Part shown: positions 55,651 to 64,000 of the stretch, piece after piece
Layout of the letters: the number at the start of each line of letters is the position of its first letter
How positions within the stretch are numbered: position 1 is the first letter of the stretch
Assembly (NCBI RefSeq): GCF_963678635.1
Contig: NC_087067.1
Location: 55,116,456-55,180,455, forward strand
Source of the DNA: Symsagittifera roscoffensis
Taxonomy: Eukaryota; Xenacoelomorpha; Acoela; Convolutidae
DNA: 64,000 nucleotides
Direction: 5' to 3'
The notes under the pieces: generated by a model
What the model was told of the DNA's origin: nothing
What the model saw: only the letters and a program-made list of their open reading frames with translations
The model's database searches: none
Position numbers and translations under genes: made by a program

Positions 55651-56160
55651 ATGTTGTATAAATGTTTTGTGTTTGCTTAAATAATTGCGAATAGGAATTG
55701 GGAAAGGAACGTTCTTTTGCTGTTCAAATTAGCAAGTTGGTGATATCATTTGAATGAATAATTTAATTTTGGTGCTTGACTGGAAAGAAGCGTTACTGGA
55801 AATTTACCTGGTTAAACTTTTGGATGTCTCATTTTGAGGTAAATAAGCGAACACATTTGTTTCCAGTAGCCTTAATTGTTATGTGCATTTGTTACCTTTA
55901 GCGAGCCTTTCCTTGTTCCATACGTGGGACCAACTGTAGAGGCCTTCACGTGGCGGTCCTGTTGAAGTGTCTTACTTCTGTAAGACATGAGCTGACATCT
56001 ACTTAATAAATTTTTTTCATAGGTTTCTAATTTCCATCTGTCTTCATATTTTGCCTCAAAATATCCTCGGGGAGTTTGATTGGTTGTGGCTTTTGCAATC
56101 AACCGCAAATTTGAGCCCCAATAGAATTTAAATGGATTAAAAGTTGTTTGTTTCATTTAT

Positions 56161-56844
56161 GCGCTCAAAAACAGGTCAAGAATTTTTACCTTAACGTACC
56201 TTAAAACACCTTAAAAAGTTAAGGTAAGTTTGCACTACCTTAAGTACACCTTAACTTACCTTAAAACACCTTAAAAATTTACCTTAAATCACCTTAAAAG
56301 TTAAGGTGTATCAACCTTAAAAAACACCTTAAAAAAGTTTTTTATAGGTAAATTTACCTTAAAAGTTTACCTTAAAAAAGTAGGTAATTTAACTACATTT
56401 ACCTTAACATTAAGGTGTTTTTACCTTAAATTTTTACCTTAAAAACACAAAAGTTAAGGTAAAATAACCTCAAATGTTAAGGTAAAAAAACCTTAAAAGT
56501 GAAGAGAATTAAGGTTTTTTACCTTAACATTTAAGGTTATTTTACCTTAACTTTTGTGTTTTTAAGGTAAAAATTTAAGGTAAAAACACCTTAATGTTAA
56601 GGTAAATGTAGTTAAATTACCTACTTTTTTAAGGTAAATTTTTAAGGTAAATTTACCTATAAAAAAAATTTTTAAGGTGTTTTTTAAGGTTGATACACCT
56701 TAACTTTTAAGGTGATTTAAGGTAAATTTTTAAGGTGTTTTAAGGTAAGTTAAGGTGTACTTAAGGTAGTGCAAATTTACCTTAATTGTTAAGGTGTTTT
56801 AAGGTATTTTTTAAGGTAAATTTACCTTAACTTTTTTTTGAGTG
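56161..56844. repeat. long inverted repeat built from TTAAGGTAA words, right terminus
   Basis: Two arms of about 330 bp are inverted copies of each other around a centre near 56503 and would fold into a long hairpin. The right outer end is the clean CACTC... terminus (read inward); the left outer end, CGCTCAAAAACAGG, is a degenerate copy of it. The whole segment is made of TTAAGGTAA/TTACCTTAA words. It is either the complex right end of the proposed giant element or a complete foldback element of about 680 bp from the same family. Confidence 0.85.
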
Positions 56845-57121
56845 TATAAGTTAGTTCCCATTGCCATAACTTTAAATCTCCTATTTAATCATTAAGTACA
56901 ACTATATACCCGTTGTTTTGCTACACAATACAATCCACCAGTAGCCTCCAACCGTGATCGTAGAAGTATGTATTGCTATAACTCCTATATCAGAGAAGAA
57001 GATTTTGTGTATATTCACTATATTGCATGAAATGTTCTTGAATATTTCTATCATTTGGACACTCGCTGTCTCCCCAACAGACTGCTGTCTTCCCTGTCAT
57101 TACACCCCCCCCCCCCCTTAC

Positions 57122-57264
57122 CTGTCTCTGTCTCCTTGTCTGACTCATGCAGCATGACGTCATCGACAGGTGTCCCGTGTTGTCTCAACAGTTGCTGTTG
57201 CACACTGTCCTTCAGCTGCCACAAGAATGGTTTGCACTCCCCCACGCCAAATAACACACACAGA
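57122..57264 (-). CDS. probable host exon, gene unrecognised
   Basis: The exon is bounded by an acceptor with a T-rich tract (TGTTGCAG) at 57265 and a strong donor (GACAG|GTAAGG) at 57122/57121. It has an open, GC-richer frame with a normal protein composition (FGVGECKPFLWQLKDSVQQQ, then LLRQHGTPVDDVM). It ends with one carried base, which fits the frame of the exon at 23377-23637. The interval between the two exons is 33.5 kb, of which 33.2 kb is the proposed element. I do not recognise the protein. Confidence 0.55.
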
Positions 57265-57984
57265 CTGCAACACAGAAACAACAACAAAAACAACTCAATG
57301 CAACCCCACATTTGGCCCCACTATAAACTAAAATTGAGAGAGAGCTTGCACCAAAAAACTCGAACTTTAGCCAATATTTTCCAAACACTGCTATTACACG
57401 GCGCTTTGGTAGGTTTACTATCGAACGTTTGCTCAAAAATTTGGCCGCTTTTTTGTTGAAAAAGTCGCGAATGTTTTTCTAAAAATAGAGTAATCGCAGT
57501 TTTTTGGAAAACCTACAATATCAATTTGGTCGACCAAAAAAGCATGGCGAAACTTTTTTTCCTTTTAAATCCTTTTTAGCAAGACATATCCCACAGACAG
57601 TTAAAAAATATTCAAGGAAGGAAAAAAACTTTGTTTTTCAAATAAAGTTTTATTTCGAATTTCCAAATAAAAATTATCTGGCCTTGAAGTTCATTGAATT
57701 CCCAGAACAATTTATGATGGAATTTTTTAAAAATAAATGTAGGCCAATTTGAGAAAACTGGACAAAAACTTAAATGTTTTATTTCACTGCGAAATCCACT
57801 TTCGAACCTAGAAATTGATCTCGTTTTTCGTGACATTTACAGTTTTGCTGGTCAATAGAGGAGTTCGCCTTCCTTTCACAATGGAAATAAACTTAAACCT
57901 AAAACCAAATCAAAATTCATACCGCAAAAAGTGAGCTTCAAGATTTTCTAAGACTGTTTGAAACAGAAAATCGATTAAATACAA
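57265..57984. other. AT-rich interval, probably intronic
   Basis: No supported gene. The sequence upstream of the exon acceptor is rich in A/C on the plus strand (T/G on the minus strand). The rest is AT-rich with chance frames only. Confidence 0.45.
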
Positions 57985-59060
57985 GGACAGCTGGTTGCTG
58001 TGCAAGTAGTACAGAAATGTCTACCCGTAATCATAAAAAACTGCAGAGAGAAGTTTTTTTCTTCCCGGGTTGACCTCCATACACCGAAAATGCTTATCAT
58101 ACAATTCCATACATCAAGTGTGTGGGAAAATGCTTGTCATACAATTTTCATACAATTTCTAAAAATGGTTGAAAACTGGTATAAACTCATTTCTGTGGCT
58201 GTTTGATTTTAATAAAACAGTCTAGTGATAAATAACTGAGGTTTTAATTTTTTGAAAAAAATGCTTATCATACAATTCCCATATATGGAAATTGTATGAA
58301 TGGCATTTTTTTGATGGCGACACAAAGTAATTTTGAAAATTTGGCCCAAAAAATTTTTTGTTTTTTTTTTTACACCGCAAATCGAATTTCGTACGCAAAC
58401 AAACATTTTTCGAAAAAAATTGTTTTGCATACAAAATTTAAAATTTTGTGTGCATAACGTAGTCCTGGAAACGATAAAATTGGCTTTTATTTTCTTTTCA
58501 ATTAAATTTTTTTTTTCAAAAACGCTGAAAATTCTTATTTCTTTTGTATGGGGTGTTAATTTATGCCTTGATCGATGTCTAATATTTTGAAAAATCAAAA
58601 GTTTAAAATAATCATCATTAAAAAATTTTGCCAAAAAACAAAAGTTTGTTACTTTTGTTAAATGAATTGTGAAAGACAGCCAAAGTCAGGTCGTTTTCTA
58701 TGCATTGTAAATGCAAGACCGTCCATCTTTTGGTGCTTTGAGTAACCAAGGTCTCTGTCACTTGTGTTCGGTTGCAACTACAACCGAAAATTTTTCAGAA
58801 ACTAAATTAGAAAGAAAAAACTTTTGGTTTATGGAAAAACACCTATCATACAATTTTCATATATGGAAAAAGGCTTATCATAGAGTTTTCATACAATTTT
58901 CTGTACGTATGGAATTGTATGAAATTGTATGACAAGAAGTTTCTCATATATGGAAACTGTATGATAAGAAGTTTTGGTCAACCCAGGTTCTTTATGTTGA
59001 AGTCGTTATTTTTGTTTGGAATGTGAGAAATAAGACATACAAATGAGTAGAAACCTTGTT
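57985..59060 (+). repeat. third, diverged copy of the 1.7-kb repeat, split by a small transposon
   Basis: The text GGTTGCTGTGCAAGTAG(T/C)ACAG near 57990 matches the starts of the copies at 60584 and 62309. After the inserted element at 58064-58987 the match resumes with TTGAAGTCGTT near 58998. Only the first ~150 bp are recognisable before divergence. Confidence 0.6.
58064..58987. mobile_element. 924-bp non-autonomous inverted-repeat element (MITE-like)
   Basis: The ends are CC(C/T)GGGTTGACC in inverted orientation, with one mismatch. The sequence TTCTT stands directly before (58059-58063) and after (58988-58992) as a 5-bp target duplication. The interior repeats TTATCATACAATTTCCAT-type words in both orientations near both ends, and has no protein-coding capacity I can support. 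Paralogous copies of the host repeat at 60584 and 62309 lack it, giving natural empty sites. Confidence 0.75.
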
Positions 59061-60583
59061 AAATAGTTATAATCGCTATTGTCCAAGAAAATGAACAAAA
59101 AAGTGATATACATTTTTTTACAAAAAAAAATCAAAAATTTTTTTCACAAAACCATTACGAGGCCAAAGCTAAACTCTGTATTTTGTGAATTGTAAGCGGA
59201 TCCCGCAACAAGGACGCTCCCTTTGTTCTTTCTTTTGTCCTTTCTTTTTCTTTGATCTTTCCGATAGAATTAAATATGTTTTGAAATCTTGTCTCTGGAA
59301 TCCAGGAACATACAGACACAAAATTGTGCGCCAATCCAGTGCACAGTTCGGCCTCGTAACGACTTTTAAAAAATTTTTGGGAAACTTTGCGCCATAGCAT
59401 TGCTAAATTAAGCTAAAACTTTTCCTAATAACCACTCAATAGGTTTAGTTTTATTAAAAACAAGTTCCTTTAGCCTAAGATTTTCAGATAACGACATCAC
59501 TCGATCGCTTTATTCTCAAAATTTATGCTTTAGGCTCGAAATTAGATTGAAACTCAAAAAATGCGAAACGGTTTATATCAGCACCGAGAAAAAATTTTAA
59601 TAGTTTTTTTTATCGTTTCAATCACGGCTGAAAGGGTTTTAATATAATATATCGGTCCAACTTTTCCAAGAATTATTTGTGGTACCTGATTTTGCGTGAA
59701 AAACAAAAAACTAAAACCAAATCGAATCCATAGTTTTTCCCCTATTTCATAGGTCCAAACAATAATCACCAAGCAGTGAATAAAAGTATTCACTAGGTGT
59801 ATGATTCTTAACAAGAATAGGCAACTCGATTTTGAAAAATCTAAAAAAAAATCACAATTAAAGAAAAAAAATTGAGAGAATTGCTTTAGATTTTTAGAAC
59901 TTATTTTTTAAAGTTTTGTAAAGATTTTCAGAACAGATGTTTGAATTATGTAAACAAAGGCCAAAACGATTGTTAATATCAAATTAATTTATTTTGACGC
60001 TGGAAGAATTTTGATTGTTTTAAGAACTCAAGTCCTGGCTGAGAAGGCTTTGATATGATACCACACTTGACACCTTCTTCAGCTTCCAGTGAGGTAGTCA
60101 AAATGGGCTAACCCACATCCTTCCCACTTCGTTAAGTGGTCGGGAAAACAACGGTAACCGGGTAACTATGTGCATAGAAACTTTTAGACCACCATACGCT
60201 CTCATACGAAACATTTTCATAATCTGCCAAAAAGAGCAATGACGGTCTTCAAAAAAACTAAGGACGATTAAAAAGCGTATTACCTAAAAACTCAGAAGGT
60301 CTTAGTTTTCAACAGCAGCGTGACTAAAATTTGCATCAAACTTTTCAAAGAGGTCATCTCTTGATGCCATTTTACGACATCCATTTTGACTGGTTTTGTC
60401 TACTCTGTATGGCAGATCTGTTGTGTTTCTTTCTACAGACGTTATTCAAGCAATCAAAAGCTTTCCCGCTTTTGTGGTGCACCGGAAGGTCTGTGCTAAT
60501 TATCTGTTAATCTTAAGAATGTTAAAATAGATAATCTGTTGGAGCAAGAAAGAGATGAAGAAATTTTTGTTTAATTAATTTTT
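59061..60583. other. AT-rich interval without recognised features
   Basis: Short open frames only, most without ATG. I see no known repeat or gene. Confidence 0.45.
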
Positions 60584-62308
60584 GAGTTGCCGGCTGCTGT
60601 GCAAGTAGCACAGAATGTTCCGACCATATTGATAAGAAAAACTGTAGAAAAAAAAATGTTTTTCTTTCCTTTTCTCAAATTGAAGTCGTTGGTTGTAAGC
60701 AATGTGATAAAAAAACAAACGTGGAGAAAATTAAAAAATTATGCATAATCGACTTCCTTTTGTCCAAAAAATGATTTAAAAAAACAAATATTGAGAACGT
60801 TCTACTAGTGTTTAAATTTTTTTCACAATTATTTTAAAATGTTTTTGGAAAAAAAATAGTTTTCGTTAGGTAGCGTTAAGTCAATTTAAATTTCAGCTTA
60901 GGAATCGCTTTCGTTTTAATTAAATCAAATTTTTTTATCCACGAAGTTTTCGTCAGATAAATGATACATAGAAAATCATGACATACAAAAATGGCAGTCC
61001 TGAGTAAAGCAGCATTTTTTTCAAAATTAAGAAAGTTTAACTTAAGCATGTTCAAATTGGTCTCAAAGGAAGTAGATTTTGATGCTTGATCATATACGCT
61101 ATAGATCTAATTTGGTGGGATTTTTTTTCTAAATTTGAAATTTTTTATGAAAATCATCCCCCCACACGCCGCTATGAAGTACACAAGCATAATTTTCGCT
61201 CCTTGTAACAAATCAATTATGGCAAATAAGCTTCATTCAACCAATTTGGAACAATTTCTAAGACGGATTAACTCTCCGCTTGCGCGTCGATAGCGCGAAA
61301 TGGATCGCGCGTTAATTGTCCCAAATTGGCCAGAATAGCAATCTTTAAACCCCCATAACTTTACAAAAATGGGCTTAGGACAACAATACTTTTTGAATGA
61401 TATAAAAAAATTCCGTCAAAAAAGGTTAGTTAAAAGTTCGAAAATTGCCTGAAAAAAGAACCACCCCGAGCACAAGTATTCAGTTATTTTCGTATCAAAA
61501 GTTACATTCAATCAAAAAATCACTCGTTTAAAAGCCAAATTTGGTCGGGAAAAAACCACCCGAGCACAAATAATCCGTCATTTCAAAGGCGAATCCAGGA
61601 TTTTCTCGAAAGGGTGGGGATTGTAAATAAAACTTCGAAATTTCTGTCGATATTAATTTTAGATTGACGAAAAGAGTTTTTTGAGCACTCCCAAATGACT
61701 TAAAAGACCCAATTTGGATTATAATTCTGCGCCGCCATTTTTGGGAAAAACAGGCCAAAAAGGCGTTTTAGGCACCTTTTGGTAAGTTTTGACCGAAAAA
61801 TCGCGTTTTTTGTGGCGCGCGCTCCCCCTCAATGTTAGAATTTTCTGGCAGCAAAGGTGCCTTTAGAAAATTTTTAAGGTCATTCAGCCAAAATTTTAGA
61901 GTTACTCAATCCCCTGCGTTGGGTCGGCAGGGGGTCAAATTCCTGAGAAAAAAGGAAGCGTCAACCCCACAGTCCCCTGCATTTATTACTGGTTTTCAGT
62001 GTCTTTCATATTGAAAACCAGTTTAATTCATCTTGGTATGATTAACTAAAACTACTGAGCCGAAAAAAACTAAGATTTTTTGGCTATGAATTTTCCCAAT
62101 CATTATTGGACAACCTGTATGCAATTCTAGAACTTCCCTATGATCTTTAAAAACTGCATTCAAATAAATGAGAACTGTGTAAAAACATGTTTCATTGGTT
62201 TTAGTTTGTCAAGCCTGCAAAAAGAGCAGACTAACCAAACTAAACCAGAGAGGCTCGTATAAGTGTAAAATCCCGGAAATTCCTTAAAGTTACTGTGCAA
62301 AAAGCACA
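60584..62308 (+). repeat. 1.7-kb repeat, copy 1
   Basis: From GAGTTGCCGGCTGCTGTGC at 60584 to at least 62126 this matches copy 2 with about 95 percent identity by eye. It holds an inverted-repeat-like word (GATAGCGCGAAATGGATCGCGCG near 61290) and ends with ACTAAGATTTTTTGGC and TATTGGACAACCTGT. No protein is evident. It could be a non-autonomous element or part of a longer tandem unit of 1725 bp. Confidence 0.75.
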
Positions 62309-64000
62309 GAGTTGCCGGCTGCTGTGCAAGTAGCAGAGAATATTCCGACCATATTTATAAGAAAAACTGTAGAAAAAAAATGTTTTTCTTTCCTTTTCTC
62401 AAATTGAAGTCGTTGTTTGTAAGCAATGTGATAAAAAAAAACGTGGCGAAAATTAATAAATTATGCATAGTCGATTTCCTTTTGTCCAAAAAATGATTTA
62501 AAAAAACAAATATTGAGAACGTTCTACTAGTGTTTAAATTTTTTTCAAAATATTTTTTAAATTTTTTTGGAAAAAAATAGTTTTCGTTAGGTAGCGTTAA
62601 GTCAAGTTAAATTTCAGCCTAGGAAGCGCTTTCGTTTTAATTAAATCAAATTTTTTTATCCACGAAGTTTTTGTCAGATAAATAATACATAGAAAATCAT
62701 GACATACAAAAATGGCAGTCCTGAGTAAAGCAGCATTTTTTTCAAAATTAAGAAAGTTTAACTTAAGCATGCTCAAATTGTTCTCAAAGGAAGTAGATTT
62801 TGATGCTTGATCATATACGCTATAGATCTAATTTGGTGGGATAATAGAACGAAACTTAAGCCAAAATTGAAAGCAATTATAAATCTGTAACAAGGTTGCT
62901 CGTATTAGGGCGAAGCCCTGATTGTTCCGACTGCCTTTTAGGGTTTATGGGGCAGTAATAACATTAAAAAAATAAGTATAAAAAATGATAAATTTTTTTT
63001 GTAAATTTGAAATTTTTTATGAAAATCATCCCCCCACACGCCGCTATGAAGTACACAAGCATAATTTTCGCTCCTTGTAACAAATCAATTATGGCAAATA
63101 AGCTTTTTTCAACCAATTTGGAACGATTTCTAAGACGGATTAACTCTCCGCTTACGCGTCGATAGCGCGAAATGGATCGCGCGTTAATTGTCCCAAATTG
63201 GCCAGAATAGCAATCTTTAAACCCCCATAACTTTACAAAAATGGGCTTAGGACAACAATACCTTTTGAATGATATTAAAAAATTCCGTCAAAAAAGGTTA
63301 GTTAAAAGTTCGAAAATTGCCTGAAAAAAAGAACCACCCCGAGCACAAGTATTCAGTTACTTTCGTATCAAAAGTTACATTCAATCAAAAAATCACTCGT
63401 TTAAAAGCCAAAATTGCTCGGAAAAAAACCACCCGAGCACAAATAATCCGTCATTTCAAAGGCGAATCCAGGATTTTCTCGAGGGGGTGGGGATTGTAAA
63501 TAAAAATTCGAAATTTCTGTCGATATTAATTTCAGATTGACGAAAAGAATTTTTTGAGCACTCCCAAATGACTTAAAAGACCCAATTTGGATTATGATTC
63601 TGCGCCGCCATTTTTGGGAAAAACAGGCTAAAAAGGCGTATTAGGCACCTTTTGGTAAGTTTTGACCGAAAAATCGCGTTTTTTGTGGCGCGCGCTCCCC
63701 CTCAATGTTAGAATTTTCTGGCAGCAAAGGTGCCTTTAGAAAATTTTTAAGGTCATTCAGCCAAAATTTTAAAAATTTTAGAGTTACTCAATCCCCTGCG
63801 TTGGGTCAGCAGGGGGTCAAATTCCTGAGAAAAAAGGAAGCGTCAACCCCACAGTCCCCTGCATTTCTTACTGGTTTTCAGTGTCTTTCATATTGAAAAC
63901 CAGTTTAATTCATCTTGGTATGATTAACTAAAACTACTGAGCCGAAAAAAACTAAGATTTTTTGGCAATGAAATTTCCCAATCATTATTGGACAACCTGT
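62309..64000 (+). repeat. 1.7-kb repeat, copy 2, running off the window
   Basis: The copy starts 1725 bp after copy 1 in the same orientation and follows it to the last base of the window. After the 150-bp insertion at 62843 the offset becomes 1873. Small differences (substitutions, short indels in A/T runs, and a repeated AAAATTTT near 63773) show it is not an assembly duplicate. Confidence 0.78.
62843..62992. mobile_element. 150-bp insertion with two hairpins, SINE-like or other short element
   Basis: Copy 1 of the repeat reads GGTGGGAT followed by a T-run; in copy 2 about 150 bp stand between these. The insert carries a short hairpin AGGGCGAAGCCCT (62907-62919) and a second one closed by ACTGCC and GGCAGT (62930-62956), then an A-rich tail. 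The empty site in copy 1 supports insertion rather than divergence. A clear target duplication is not resolvable in the A/T-rich flanks. Confidence 0.55.

Larger units (their letters stand above)
23641..56844 (+). mobile_element. proposed giant CACTA/EnSpm-like transposon, 33.2 kb
   Basis: The outer ends are inverted copies of one terminus: CACTCAAAAAAA then (T/A)GTTAAGGTAA, with 28 of 30 bases matching. Both are bordered by TA (23639-23640 and 56845-56846). Subterminal TTAAGGTAA/TTACCTTAA words follow at both ends, as expected for transposase binding sites of CACTA elements. Inside lies a Tnp2-like transposase gene with an accessory gene on each side. Removing the interval leaves a 277-nt host intron with intact phase and AG. 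Against it: the right end is also one arm of a foldback with its own degenerate inner terminus at 56161. The data could therefore be two separate small elements plus an unrelated gene block. Confidence 0.5.

Noticed and set aside
57104-57117. C-run as a possible element end
   Set aside because: It lies next to a splice donor and has no inverted partner; it is a simple homopolymer.
57055-57459. Plus-strand frame across 57055-57459
   Set aside because: The minus strand shows a clean exon with splice sites here; the plus frame is its shadow.
58209-58634. Open frames within the 924-bp inverted-repeat element
   Set aside because: They consist of AT-rich repeat words, differ in all frames and show no motif.

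Overview
The window is AT-rich eukaryotic DNA, almost certainly from an invertebrate animal. It has GT-AG introns of about 60-85 nt, a Maverick/Polinton element, an animal-type transposon gene set, a tRNA-like repeat head and long satellite arrays. I cannot name the species. Most of the window is mobile or repetitive DNA. The only host coding sequence I can argue for is two short exons on the minus strand (57122-57264 and 23377-23637).

Region 1 (1-3961) is AT-rich flank with no convincing gene. Region 2 (3962-22784) is a complete 18.8 kb Maverick/Polinton. It has terminal inverted repeats starting AGTAGTATGC, a 6-bp target duplication (GGCCTG on both sides) and the full set: protein-primed DNA polymerase B, retrovirus-like integrase, packaging ATPase, adenain-type protease, double-jelly-roll major capsid protein, penton-like minor capsid protein and a basic core protein. 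Thirteen closely packed or overlapping genes run on the minus strand. Two genes diverge from them on the plus strand: an unrecognised nuclear-type protein and polB, which carries a 646-nt intron. The ATPase has an in-frame TGA and the gene upstream of the integrase has a frame break, so this copy looks recently intact but is now damaged.

Region 3 (23641-56844) is the most interesting part. Its two outer ends are inverted copies of a roughly 30-bp CACTC... terminus (28 of 30 bases match). They are followed by TTAAGGTAA-type subterminal repeats and flanked by TA on both sides. Between them lie an intact three-gene block and several kilobase-scale satellite arrays. The genes are: (i) an 8-exon gene for a protein with a SAM-like start; (ii) a roughly 1417-residue protein joining a SET domain, C2H2 fingers and a CACTA/EnSpm (Tnp2-like) transposase core, its two parts joined by a 70-nt intron; and (iii) an SGNH-fold hydrolase. 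If 23641-56844 is removed, the two host exons are separated by an intron of only about 280 nt, with matching splice phase and a preserved AG acceptor. I therefore propose one giant (33.2 kb) CACTA-like transposon inside a small host intron. The rival reading is two or more separate small elements of one family.

The satellites inside region 3 are a (TGTA)n block of about 1 kb, a diverged 1.25-kb repeat, a dimeric 180-bp satellite, a ~350-bp repeat that switches orientation and carries a 1649-bp tandem duplication, a ~228-bp hairpin satellite of about 30 units, and a ~370-bp satellite. A 2357-bp tandem duplication copied the edge of the hairpin array together with the first four exons of gene (i).

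Region 4 (56845-64000) holds a host exon, a 924-bp inverted-repeat element with a TTCTT target duplication inserted in one copy of a longer repeat, and two further copies of that repeat. One of those carries a 150-bp structured insertion.
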